Assembly: GCA_034440495.1 (NCBI GenBank)
Contig: JAWXCE010000022.1
Coordinates: forward strand, 28,273-92,272
Source of the DNA: JAWXCE01 sp034440495
GTDB lineage: Bacteria; Pseudomonadota; Alphaproteobacteria; Rhizobiales; Rhodomicrobiaceae
Direction: 5' to 3'
DNA length: 64,000 nucleotides
Both the position numbers and the translations under genes were made by a program. Positions 8,654 to 17,588 of this stretch are shown one piece after another. The first letter of the stretch is position 1. Every line of letters begins with the position of its first letter. The notes beneath the pieces are model-generated. The model was not told the DNA's origin, did not search any database, and worked only from the letters and a program-made list of their open reading frames with translations.

Positions 8654-9622
8654 ATGAGCTTTTTCGGCTTAGGCGACTATCAAACGACAATCGGTCGCGA
8701 AATCGTTCTTGAGGGCATCGGCGTACACGGTGGCAAGCAGGTTTCTCTCGTACTTCATCCGGCAGCGGCGAACTCCGGATATAACTTCTACCTCAAAACT
8801 GCCTCTAGCTCACTGAACCACGTTCCTGGCGACTTCCGCTTCGTTAACAACGTGACGCTTTGCACGGTTCTCGCTAGCGCTAATGGCGCAACCGTCGCAA
8901 CTGTAGAGCACCTTCTGGCAGCGCTTCGCGGTATGGGCGTGGACAATGTCGATATCGAAGTTGACAGCACTGAAATTCCAATCATGGACGGCAGTTCTGA
9001 GCCATTCGTTGATGCAATTGACAAAGCTGGCGTTCGTCAACTGCCAGAGGTGCGCAAATACATCCGGGTGCTGCGCACTGTCCGCGTCGAAGAAGGCGAC
9101 ATGGTCGCTGAGTTTACCCCATACAACGGCTTTAAAGTTGATGTTGAGATTGATTTCGAAACGCCACTGATTGGCCGTCAGCGTATGGCCATCGACGTGA
9201 CCCCGAATAACTTCCGCCGTGAACTTTGTCGCGCCCGCACATTTGGTTTCATGCGCGATGTGAAAAAACTTTGGGCTTGCGGTCGCGCCCTTGGCGCATC
9301 CCTCGATAACACTGTCGCCGTTGGTGAAGACCGGATCATGAACCCTGGAGGCCTTCGTTATAAAGACGAGTTCGCCCGCCACAAAGCTCTCGACGCCGTT
9401 GGCGATCTTTCCCTCGCTGGCGCTCCCATTCTTGGCGCTTTCCGCTCAGTACGCGGTGGCCACAAATTGAACTCGATGATGCTTCACGCCCTGTTCGCAG
9501 CGAAATCAGCTTGGGATGTTGTGGAAACTGCGACAGCCCGTCCTCGCCACAGCAAAGTCGTCGGCCATGCGGATATCGGTTTCGGCATTCCGCAGCCAGC
9601 TTTCGCACCGCAGAAAGCTTAA
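8654..9622 (+). CDS. lpxC: UDP-3-O-acyl-N-acetylglucosamine deacetylase
   Basis: LpxC is the zinc enzyme of the committed step of lipid A synthesis. I chose ATG 8654 (MSFFGLGDYQTTIGREI); an earlier GTG at 8609 would add 15 unconserved residues. The enzyme has 322 residues. VEHLLAAL holds the first zinc histidine, HKALDAVGDLSLAG holds a histidine and an aspartate, and RGGHKLN holds the catalytic histidine. A 292-base gap separates it from ftsZ, so it likely has its own promoter; I could not fix promoter boxes there. A hairpin follows the gene. Confidence 0.95.
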   Translation: MSFFGLGDYQTTIGREIVLEGIGVHGGKQVSLVLHPAAANSGYNFYLKTASSSLNHVPGDFRFVNNVTLCTVLASANGATVATVEHLLAALRGMGVDNVDIEVDSTEIPIMDGSSEPFVDAIDKAGVRQLPEVRKYIRVLRTVRVEEGDMVAEFTPYNGFKVDVEIDFETPLIGRQRMAIDVTPNNFRRELCRARTFGFMRDVKKLWACGRALGASLDNTVAVGEDRIMNPGGLRYKDEFARHKALDAVGDLSLAGAPILGAFRSVRGGHKLNSMMLHALFAAKSAWDVVETATARPRHSKVVGHADIGFGIPQPAFAPQKA

Positions 9623-9643
9623 GATTTTAACTTCATGGGTTGA

Positions 9644-9667
9644 TAGAGCGGCGCTTTTGCCGCTCTA
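9644..9667 (+). terminator. Hairpin after lpxC
   Basis: TAGAGCGGC and GCCGCTCTA form a perfect nine-base-pair stem around GCTTTT, 21 bases after the lpxC stop. The following sequence is AT-rich but not a clean T-run, so termination may be partial. Confidence 0.6.
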
Positions 9668-9803
9668 CTTATTTAAAAAGCGTCCCCGTTTTCAGAACTT
9701 GTCTGATCGCCAGCGCAAAAACACCACATTTTCAAGGTGTTTGAAGACTTGAGCTTAGGCTTGCGCTAAGATGGCGAATTACATAGACTCGTAGCTCAAT
9801 GCA

Positions 9804-10685
9804 ATGGCAGGAATTAAAAAAGACATGATGGGCAAAAGCACGCAGATCGGTCTCCTGGTCGCCGTAGTGAGCACTCTTGTGTTGAACGGATGCTCGTCCG
9901 GCTCGCTTTCCTCCATGTTTTCAAGCGAGAAGAAGACTGAGGAAGGCAAGCCGCCAAATGTGTTGTTCGCTGAAGCCGACGCGCTGCTAGCGAAAGGCGA
10001 ATACACCTACGCTGCCGAAAAATTCGAGGAAGTTGACCGTCAGCACCCTTATGCTCAAGAAGCCCGTCGGGCGATTGTTATGTCGGCTTTCGCTTACCAG
10101 AAGGCGGGCAAGTCGGTTGAAGCCGTAGCCGCCGCCCGCCGCTATATCACCATGCATCCGGGCACGAAAGAAGCCGCGCTGGCGCAAAACATCGTCGCCA
10201 CATCCTATTTTGACCGCATCAACGATCCAAAGCGCGACCAGTCTGAAACCAAAAAAGCGCTGGTTGAGCTTGAAACGCTTTCTCGCCGCTACCCCGACAG
10301 CCGCTACGCCGAGGAGGCTAAAAAGCGCATCAGAATCGCTCACGACGTGCTCGCCGCGTCCGAAATGAATGTGGGTCGTTATTATCTCAAGCAGGCCAAC
10401 TATTTAGCCGCGATTAACCGTTTCCGCACGGTCGTTTCGGACTATCAGACGACAGCCCACGTCGAGGAAGCGCTTATGCGGCTTACCGAATCTTATATGG
10501 CGCTTGGTATTGTGAACGAAGCGCAGACCGCAGCCGCCGTTCTTGGCCACAACTTTCCTGAAAGTCGCTGGTACAAGGACAGCTACAGTCTTTTAAAAAC
10601 AGGCGGGCTGTCGCCACAAGAAGACAGCGGTTCGTGGATCAGTCGCACCTGGAAAAAGGCGATTGGCTCAACCGCGCAAGGCTAA
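9804..10685 (+). CDS. bamD: Outer membrane assembly lipoprotein BamD
   Basis: BamD (ComL) is the essential lipoprotein partner of BamA in beta-barrel assembly. The signal sequence ends in a lipobox LVLNGC near residue 30, so the mature protein is lipidated. Tetratricopeptide repeats follow: AEADALLAKGEYTYAAEKFEEV and later units with PDSRYAEEAKKR. The length is 293 residues. Either ATG 9804 or ATG 9825 could be used; 9804 is listed. It lies between lpxC and recN, the usual alphaproteobacterial context. Confidence 0.93.
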   Translation: MAGIKKDMMGKSTQIGLLVAVVSTLVLNGCSSGSLSSMFSSEKKTEEGKPPNVLFAEADALLAKGEYTYAAEKFEEVDRQHPYAQEARRAIVMSAFAYQKAGKSVEAVAAARRYITMHPGTKEAALAQNIVATSYFDRINDPKRDQSETKKALVELETLSRRYPDSRYAEEAKKRIRIAHDVLAASEMNVGRYYLKQANYLAAINRFRTVVSDYQTTAHVEEALMRLTESYMALGIVNEAQTAAAVLGHNFPESRWYKDSYSLLKTGGLSPQEDSGSWISRTWKKAIGSTAQG

Positions 10686-10729
10686 CGTTCGGCTGTATTT
10701 GGCCCGGAATCACAGCTAAAAGGGTAAGC

Positions 10730-12400
10730 ATGCTTGCTACCCTCTCCATCCGCGACATCATCCTGATCGACAGGCTAGACCTTGAGTTTGCGCCCGGCAT
10801 GAGCGCATTCACGGGAGAAACTGGCGCCGGCAAATCCATCCTCCTGGACGCATTCGCGCTGGCGCTCGGCGCACGCGGCGACGCGGGACTTGTACGAAAT
10901 GGCGCCCCATTCGGGCAAGTGACGGCGCAGTTCGATTTGCCGTCCACCCACCCGGCGCTTGCGATGCTCGCCGAAAGCGGCGTTGACGCCAGCGAGGAAT
11001 TTATCCTACGTCGCGTCCAAACGCCCGACGGCCGCGCCAAAGCCTTCATCAACGAAACCCCGGTTAGCGTGCTAACCTTGCGGCGCGCTGGCGCCTTGCT
11101 CGTCGAAATTCACGGCCAGCACGAGGATCGCGCCTTTGTCGACACCGCCGCGCACCGCCGCCTGCTCGACGCCTATGGCGGTCTGACCGGCGACGTGGCG
11201 CGCGTGGAGGCGTTATGGCGACGATGGCGCGAGGCCATAGCATCACTCGATGCAAGACGCGCTGAAAGCGACGCCGCCCGAAAAAGCATCGACTATGCCC
11301 GCCACGCCGCCGACGAGCTGCAGAATTTGGATGCGCGCGAGGGTGAGGAGGAAACCCTGGCCGCGAACCGCCTGCGAATGCAGCACGTGGGCAAAATCGC
11401 CTCGACGCTCGATGATCTTTGTGGCGCGCTCACCAGCGGCGGTATTGAAAACAAGCTTGGCGGCGCCCTGCGACGGTTGGAGCGCCAACCCGGTAGCGCC
11501 GATATCAGCGCGCCCGTCTCCGCCGCCGTCGAGCGCGTGCTGATTGAGATTGCCGAGGCTTCGGCACTGATTAAGTCTGCGCGCGAGGGCTGCGAGTTTT
11601 CCGAAACCGAGCTTGAAAACGCCGAGGCGCGACTATTCAAACTGCGCGAAATGGCCCGTAAATACCGTTCCGGCGTCGCTGATCTGCCCGCGCTTGGCGA
11701 GCGCTTCCGCGCCGAATGCGCAGCGGTTGACGCCGCCGAAAAGGACATTCGTCGTTTGGAGACCGAGGCGCGCGAGGCTGAGACGGCTTTTCGTAAGGCG
11801 GGAAGCGCCCTTTCAGCCAGTCGGCGTGCGGCCGCAGCCAGCCTCGATAACGCTGTCGCCAAAGAGTTAAAGCCGTTAAAGCTGGAGCGCGCCCGGTTTC
11901 TCACGCAGTTTCACGAAACGGTGGATGGTGGCCCGGCGGGCTTCGAGACGGCGGGTTTCGCCGTGCAAACCAATCCCGGCTCTTCGCCCGGCCCGCTAAT
12001 GAAAGTCGCGTCCGGCGGCGAGCTTTCGCGTTTCATTCTGGCGCTGAAAGTGTCGCTGGCGCAAAAGGGGTCTGCGCCGACGCTGGTTTTCGACGAAATC
12101 GACCAGGGCGTCGGCGGCGCCACGGCGTCCGCGATTGGCGACAGGCTGGCGGCGCTCGCCGAAACTGTTCAGGTGCTCGCCGTCACCCACTCGCCGCAGG
12201 TCGCCTCGCACGCGACGCATCACTTCTCGATATCCAAAAACGCGGTGCGGGTGAATGGAGCGGAAAGTATGGTAACTCACGCGGCTCAACTCGACGGCGC
12301 GGGCCGGATAGAGGAAATCGCGCGCATGCTGGCCGGCGTGAAAGTGACCGACGCCGCACGAAAGGCGGCTGCAAGTTTGATGGAGGCGGGACGTGCCTGA
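10730..12400 (+). CDS. recN: DNA repair ATPase RecN
   Basis: RecN is an SMC-like ATPase acting in double-strand-break repair. ATG 10730 follows AAGGG and begins MLATLSIRDIILIDRL, the normal N-terminus. Walker A GETGAGKS is at about residues 28-35, and a coiled-coil middle rich in Ala, Glu and Arg follows. Near residues 425-465 come the ABC signature region ASGGELSRF and Walker B LVFDEIDQGVGG. The length is 556 residues. The 3' end overlaps ligA by eight bases. Confidence 0.95.
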   Translation: MLATLSIRDIILIDRLDLEFAPGMSAFTGETGAGKSILLDAFALALGARGDAGLVRNGAPFGQVTAQFDLPSTHPALAMLAESGVDASEEFILRRVQTPDGRAKAFINETPVSVLTLRRAGALLVEIHGQHEDRAFVDTAAHRRLLDAYGGLTGDVARVEALWRRWREAIASLDARRAESDAARKSIDYARHAADELQNLDAREGEEETLAANRLRMQHVGKIASTLDDLCGALTSGGIENKLGGALRRLERQPGSADISAPVSAAVERVLIEIAEASALIKSAREGCEFSETELENAEARLFKLREMARKYRSGVADLPALGERFRAECAAVDAAEKDIRRLETEAREAETAFRKAGSALSASRRAAAASLDNAVAKELKPLKLERARFLTQFHETVDGGPAGFETAGFAVQTNPGSSPGPLMKVASGGELSRFILALKVSLAQKGSAPTLVFDEIDQGVGGATASAIGDRLAALAETVQVLAVTHSPQVASHATHHFSISKNAVRVNGAESMVTHAAQLDGAGRIEEIARMLAGVKVTDAARKAAASLMEAGRA

Positions 12401-14531
12401 TGACGCCGATCCTATCGCTCCGCTTTCAAACAAACCTGTCACTTCGCTCGAAGCGGCAGAGGCGGCAAACGAACTGATCCATCTCGCCACCGAAATTGCG
12501 CGTCACAACGAAGCCTATTTCACTAGCGACGCGCCCGAGATATCAGATGCCAGTTACGACGCGTTACGCCGGGTCAGCGCCGCTATCGAGGCCCGTTTTC
12601 CTGATCTGAAAAGTGGCGACAGTCCATGGGAGCGGATCGGCGCGGCGCCATCTCAGAAATTCGGAAAAGTCCTGCACAAAACGCCGATGCTGTCGCTTGG
12701 CAACGTGTTCTCGGACGATGAGACGGCTGAGTTTGTCGAGCGTATCCGCCGTTTTCTCAAGCTGGGCGAGGACAGACCGCTCGAGATCACCGCCGAACCG
12801 AAAATTGATGGTCTCGGCCTTTCCCTGCGCTATGAGGCGGGACGGCTCCAATATGCGGCGACGCGAGGCGATGGCGCGGAGGGTGAGAACGTCACCGCCA
12901 ACGCGGGCACGATGAAAACAATCCCGCAGACGATCAAGGCGGCGAATTTGCCCGAGGTTTTCGAGGTGCGCGGCGAAGTTTACATGTCGCACGAGGATTT
13001 TTTGGCCCTAAACGCGCGGCAGGAGGCGGCGGGAAGCAAAATATTCGCCAATCCACGCAATGCGGCGGCTGGCTCGCTGCGCCAGCTAGACCCCGCCATT
13101 ACAGCGTCACGCCCGCTGAAGTTCATGGCGTATGCGTGGGGAGACGTGGCGAGGGTTCCGGCGGACTCGCAATATGGGGTCGTGCAGGCGTTTAAAGGCT
13201 GGGGGTTCCAGATTAACCCTTTGATGCGGCTCTGCACCACCGTAGCTGAGTTGCTGGACGCCTATCGCGAGATCGAAGCGCAGCGGGCGACGCTGGGCTA
13301 TGACATCGACGGCGTAGTCTACAAGGTGAACAGTCTCGCGTTGCAGCAGCGGCTCGGGTTCGTCTCGCGCAGTCCGCGCTGGGCGATGGCGCACAAATTC
13401 TCCGCGCAGCAGGCAACCACGATCCTGCTTGGCATCGAAATCCAAGTGGGGCGCACGGGCGCGCTGACGCCCGTCGCCAAGCTTCAACCGGTGACTGTGG
13501 GCGGCGTTGTCGTGCAGAACGCGACATTGCACAACGAGGATGAAATCGCCCGCAAGGACGTTCGTATTGGCGATTGGGTGAGCGTGCAGCGCGCGGGCGA
13601 CGTAATCCCCCAGATTCTCGGATTTTTGCCGGAGAAACGCGCAGCGAACGCGGCGCCCTATGTGTTTCCGCAAATCTGCCCGGCGTGCGGGAGCGCGGCT
13701 GTACGCGAGGCGCATCCTAAAACCGGCAAGCTGGATGTAGTACGCCGCTGCACCGGCGGCATCGTCTGTCCGGCGCAGGCGGTTGAGCGGCTCAAGCACT
13801 TTGTCTCGCGTAATGCGTTCGACATTGAGGGCCTCGGCGAAAAGCAGATCACGGCGTTTTATGAAGACGGTTGGGTTATGGCGCCCGCTGACATCTTCAC
13901 CCTTGAGGAGCGCGACAGGCGCAGTCTGAAAAGGTTGACGGACAAAGAGGGCTGGGGTGCCAAATCCGCCGCGAAGCTTTTCGAGTCGATTGAGAACCGC
14001 CGGACAATAGCACTAGAGCGGTTCATTTTCGCGCTCGGCATCCGCCATGCCGGCGAAACCACCGCCAAATTACTGGCCAAGACATTTCAATCATTTGAGG
14101 CGTTCCGGCTAGCCATGACGGCGGCGCGCGATATCGAAAGCGAGGCGCATCAGGACTTGCAGGCCGTCGATGGGATTGGGGAGGCCGTGGCGCAGTCCGT
14201 CACCGCCTTTTTCGCCGAGCCGCATAACGAGCAGGCGCTCGATGTGCTGCTGGCGCAGGTGACTGTGGAGGACTTTAAAAGCACCGAAATTGCCTCGCCG
14301 GTCACGGGACTGAGCGTGGTTTTCACCGGTTCGCTTGAGCGAATGACTCGCGATGAAGCCAAAGCGCAGGCGGAGAGGCTTGGCGCCCATGTAGCAGGCG
14401 CGGTGTCCAAGAACACCGACTATCTCATCGCTGGACCGGGCGCTGGCTCGAAGCTCAAAAAAGCCGAAACCCTTGGCACCAAGGTGCTTACAGAAGACGA
14501 GTGGCTTAATTTGATAACAATCGCCGAGTGA
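12393..14531 (+). CDS. ligA: NAD-dependent DNA ligase LigA
   Basis: LigA seals nicks in replication and repair using NAD+. The GTG start lies after GGAGG within the end of recN. The order over 712 residues is: domain Ia, the adenylation domain with KIDG (catalytic lysine near residue 136) and RGDG, the OB fold, a four-cysteine zinc finger (CPAC ... CTGGIVCPAQ), helix-hairpin-helix repeats and a BRCT domain that begins near SPVTGLSVVFTGSLER. All parts are present. A bidirectional hairpin terminator follows. Confidence 0.96.
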   Translation: MPDDADPIAPLSNKPVTSLEAAEAANELIHLATEIARHNEAYFTSDAPEISDASYDALRRVSAAIEARFPDLKSGDSPWERIGAAPSQKFGKVLHKTPMLSLGNVFSDDETAEFVERIRRFLKLGEDRPLEITAEPKIDGLGLSLRYEAGRLQYAATRGDGAEGENVTANAGTMKTIPQTIKAANLPEVFEVRGEVYMSHEDFLALNARQEAAGSKIFANPRNAAAGSLRQLDPAITASRPLKFMAYAWGDVARVPADSQYGVVQAFKGWGFQINPLMRLCTTVAELLDAYREIEAQRATLGYDIDGVVYKVNSLALQQRLGFVSRSPRWAMAHKFSAQQATTILLGIEIQVGRTGALTPVAKLQPVTVGGVVVQNATLHNEDEIARKDVRIGDWVSVQRAGDVIPQILGFLPEKRAANAAPYVFPQICPACGSAAVREAHPKTGKLDVVRRCTGGIVCPAQAVERLKHFVSRNAFDIEGLGEKQITAFYEDGWVMAPADIFTLEERDRRSLKRLTDKEGWGAKSAAKLFESIENRRTIALERFIFALGIRHAGETTAKLLAKTFQSFEAFRLAMTAARDIESEAHQDLQAVDGIGEAVAQSVTAFFAEPHNEQALDVLLAQVTVEDFKSTEIASPVTGLSVVFTGSLERMTRDEAKAQAERLGAHVAGAVSKNTDYLIAGPGAGSKLKKAETLGTKVLTEDEWLNLITIAE

Positions 14532-14544
14532 TCGTCGAAATAAA

Positions 14545-14573
14545 AAAGCCGCGCCTGAACAGGACGCGGCTTT
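14545..14573. terminator. Bidirectional terminator between ligA and the IalB gene
   Basis: AAGCCGCG and CGCGGCTT pair around an 11-base loop. Runs of A before and T/A after make it a good intrinsic terminator for the leftward gene, and a plausible one for ligA. Confidence 0.8.
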
Positions 14574-14577
14574 AAAA

Positions 14578-15414
14578 TTATGGCTTCTTCGGCGCGGGCG
14601 TAACAGCGGCTGCGGCAGGGTCTTTCACTGCATCAATTTTCTTCTGAGCCGCTTCTTCACGCGATTTCTTCTGAAGCTCGACCTGACGGTCGCGGATCGC
14701 TCTCATCAGACCGATGCGGGCTTCCTTGTATTTCGCATTGTCCACCGGGGGGCCTTCATAGGCCGGGCCGAAACCACCAAGTGGTACCGGAAATCCGATT
14801 GGTTTGCCAGCAAGGTTGATAGCCGCAACCACAAGCTGTTTGCCTTTTTTGATCTGATCGACCACTTCTTTCGAAGCTTCTGCCTCAGCCGTGCAGCCAG
14901 AAGCATGGCAAAGCGTATAAACGAGTTTGATCGGCTCGTTTTCGTCGACCTTCACCTGTGCGCCTGGCGGTAGCGCCATTCCAAGCGGCACCATAATCAT
15001 CAGCGCTTCCTTCGGCTGGCCCTCAACCTGGCGCAGCGCGGCGGAAACGAGCACGAGGCCGGTGTTGCCATCAATACGTTCGTGGTGGGTGAGGCAAACT
15101 TTCAGTTCTTTGCCGTCAGCCTTGCCGTCTTTGTTTTCATCGGCGAGACTTGGCGCTTTTTCGCACAGCTTGACCCACGAGCTTTTGTTTTCTTCACCAG
15201 CGGCGGCTTGACCTGCTGGTGCAGCGCCTGCAGGTTTCGGCGCAGGAGCCGCGCCTGGCTTTGCGTCTGTCTTAGGCGTCGGCGTCGCTGGTTTTGCTGA
15301 TTGCGCAAAGCCTTCTGCGGCAAACGCCACGCTCAGCCCAAAAGCTGCAATTGCCGCAAGACCGCAAGCCCGGAAGGCTTTCTCTGTACGTGTCATTTCA
15401 TTAAAACCCAACAT
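14578..15414 (-). CDS. Invasion-associated locus B (IalB) family protein
   Basis: This is a secreted or periplasmic IalB-family protein of 278 residues; the family's molecular function is not settled. A signal peptide (cut after about AEGFAQS) is followed by a Pro/Ala/Lys-rich linker of about 45 residues. The family motifs are WVKLCEK, CLTHHERIDGNTG, QVEGQPKEALMIMVPLGM and LCHASGC, with its four conserved cysteines. Between WVKLCEKAP and VCLTHHER lies DENKDGKADGKE, which has the spacing of an EF-hand calcium loop. The C-terminus is Lys/Ala/Pro-rich. ATG 15396 is an alternative start. The gene stands alone and is convergent with ligA. Confidence 0.85.
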   Translation of the reverse strand: MLGFNEMTRTEKAFRACGLAAIAAFGLSVAFAAEGFAQSAKPATPTPKTDAKPGAAPAPKPAGAAPAGQAAAGEENKSSWVKLCEKAPSLADENKDGKADGKELKVCLTHHERIDGNTGLVLVSAALRQVEGQPKEALMIMVPLGMALPPGAQVKVDENEPIKLVYTLCHASGCTAEAEASKEVVDQIKKGKQLVVAAINLAGKPIGFPVPLGGFGPAYEGPPVDNAKYKEARIGLMRAIRDRQVELQKKSREEAAQKKIDAVKDPAAAAVTPAPKKP

Positions 15415-15771
15415 TAATCTACACCTCTTACCTTATGACCAATCGCTTGGCCAAATTTGCTCCCTGCCCATCCACGTCGTCGCGTGTCCTGACAAGTGTT
15501 GGCACTCCCAATTGCGGCATTCCCGTGACGGGATCAAAGCCGGGAAAGCTGCTCCACAATTCTTTATTTCGCCGTGCCGTCTGGGTGACGAATCGCGCCC
15601 CTCCAGCAATTTTTAATCATTGCTTTGCTTAAAAGCTCGAACGCCTATCTACGGCGTCATCGAAGCAACAAACTTATTCCCGAAAACGCAACCACAATGC
15701 GGACAGTGGGCTTGGCCAGTGGCGCACCTACAATCAACGTGCGATACAGGGCGGATAAGGCGGAATTCAGG
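15415..15771. other. Gene-free stretch between divergent genes
   Basis: These 357 bases separate the leftward IalB gene from the rightward YejA-like gene and must hold both promoters. A 65-codon open frame at 15435-15632 resembles nothing I know and has no clear ribosome site. I see no convincing promoter boxes or repeat. Confidence 0.4.
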
Positions 15772-17565
15772 ATGAAATGGCTCATTTTCTTGACGCTTGC
15801 CTTAATGGCTGCGCATTCAGCGCTGGCGGAGCCGCGTCACGGCGTTGCGATGCACGGCGAACCAAAGCACGATGAGCAATTTTCGGCGGTGGATTATGTC
15901 AATCGCGACGCCCCGAAGGGCGGCGCCGTGGTTTACGCCGTCCAAGGCGCCTTCGACAGTTTAAATCCATTCATCGTTCACGGTAATGTCGCCTCTGGCG
16001 TCCGGGATTATGTGTTCGAGAGCCTGATGACGCGCTCGCACGACGAGGCGTTTTCGCTTTACGGCCTTATCGCCGAAAGCATCGAGGCGCCAGAAGACCG
16101 TAGCTTCGCCACATTTGTGCTGCGCGCCGAAGCACGCTTTTCCGATGGCAAGCCCGTGACTGTCGATGATGTGATCTTTTCCCATTCACTGCTGCGCGAC
16201 CATGGCCGCCCCAACCACCGGGACTATTACTCCAAGGTGCGGAGCGTGGAAAAAATGGGCGAGCGCGGGGTGAAATTCACCTTCGATGGCGGCGGCGATC
16301 GCGAGATGCCGCTGATTATGGGGTTGATGCCAATTCTGCCGCGCCACGCATTTGCGGCGGACACATTCGAGGAGACGACATTGGCCCCGCTTACTGGCAG
16401 CGGCCCTTACATTTTCTCGAAAATAGACCCCGGCAAATCAGTTATCTATACGAGAAATCCCGATTATTGGGGGCGCGACCTGCCAATCAATCGTGGGTAT
16501 TATAATTTCGATAGCATCCGCTACGATTATTACCGCGATAGCAACGCCATGTTCGAGGCGTTCAAGCGCGGGCTATACGACATTAACGCCGAGCAAGATG
16601 CAAGCCGCTGGTCGCAGGACTATAATTTCCCCGCCGTGCGCGACGGTCGCGTTGCGCTTGCTCGGTTCGATACAGGCGCGCCAGCGGGCATGACAGCGCT
16701 GGTTTTTAATACGCGCCGCCCGATTTTTTCGGACATTCGCGTGCGAGAGGCGCTTTCTCTGCTGCTCGATTTCGACTGGATCAACAAAAATCTGTATTAT
16801 GGCCTCACAGCGCGGACGGACAGCTATTTCGCGCGCTCCGAGCTGTCATCCGCCGGGCGTGAGGCCGATGCGAGGGAGCGCGACCTGCTGGCTCCTTTCG
16901 CCGAATCAATCTCGGCTGACATCATTACCGTTCGCAAGAGCACTCCCCCGGTCGGGGATGGTTACCCCCGCGCCGCGCTCCGGCAAGCGCTCGACCTCTT
17001 CAAGCAGGCGGGCTACGAAACGCGGGATGGCAAGCTGCGCAATGCGGCGGGCGAGCCGTTTGCCTTCGAGATGCTGGCCGTCACACGCGAGCAGGAGCGC
17101 CTGTTCCTGACCTACAAAAGCGCGGTGGAGCGGGCCGGAATTGCTGTCACCATTCGCCAGGTCGACTCCGCGCAATTCCAGCGCCGCAAGCAGCAATTCG
17201 ACTTCGATATGATACAAAACACCTGGGCTGCCTCGCTTTCTCCGGGCAATGAGCAAAGCTTTAGGTGGTCGAGCGCGGCGGCGGATAAGGAGGGCAGCTT
17301 TAATTACGCCGGAGTGAAAAGCCCGGCGGTCGACGCCATGATCGCCGCGATGCTGGCCGCCAAAGACCGCGAGGGGTTTGTCTCCGCCGTGCGCGCGCTC
17401 GACCGGACGCTGCTTGCCGGGCGTTATGTGCTGCCATTGTCTCATTTGCCGCAGCAATGGGTCGCCCATTGGAAACATTTGCGATACCCCGAAAAACCTA
17501 CCCTTTACGGATTTCGCGTAGACACGTGGTGGCGCGACGATAGCGCAGGCACGGCGTCGCAGTAA
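15772..17565 (+). CDS. ABC transporter substrate-binding protein, YejA-like
   Basis: This periplasmic solute-binding protein is of the family 5 peptide type; YejA binds microcin C and oligopeptides. ATG 15772 follows AAGGCGG and starts a clear signal peptide (MKWLIFLTLALMAAHSALA). HGVAMHGEPKH and YVNRDAPKGG near the mature N-terminus are typical of the YejA branch, as is LNPFIVHG. The length of 597 residues is normal. No permease or ATPase genes lie nearby, so the transporter partners must be elsewhere. Only 23 bases separate it from the AMP-binding gene downstream, which suggests an operon. The substrate is unknown. Confidence 0.85.
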   Translation: MKWLIFLTLALMAAHSALAEPRHGVAMHGEPKHDEQFSAVDYVNRDAPKGGAVVYAVQGAFDSLNPFIVHGNVASGVRDYVFESLMTRSHDEAFSLYGLIAESIEAPEDRSFATFVLRAEARFSDGKPVTVDDVIFSHSLLRDHGRPNHRDYYSKVRSVEKMGERGVKFTFDGGGDREMPLIMGLMPILPRHAFAADTFEETTLAPLTGSGPYIFSKIDPGKSVIYTRNPDYWGRDLPINRGYYNFDSIRYDYYRDSNAMFEAFKRGLYDINAEQDASRWSQDYNFPAVRDGRVALARFDTGAPAGMTALVFNTRRPIFSDIRVREALSLLLDFDWINKNLYYGLTARTDSYFARSELSSAGREADARERDLLAPFAESISADIITVRKSTPPVGDGYPRAALRQALDLFKQAGYETRDGKLRNAAGEPFAFEMLAVTREQERLFLTYKSAVERAGIAVTIRQVDSAQFQRRKQQFDFDMIQNTWAASLSPGNEQSFRWSSAAADKEGSFNYAGVKSPAVDAMIAAMLAAKDREGFVSAVRALDRTLLAGRYVLPLSHLPQQWVAHWKHLRYPEKPTLYGFRVDTWWRDDSAGTASQ

Positions 17566-17588
17566 TTTCACTCATAGAATGGCCGTCC

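Noticed and set aside
15435..15632. A 65-codon open frame in the IalB/YejA-like gap
   Set aside because: No homology recognised, no ribosome site, and a composition not unlike non-coding DNA here.
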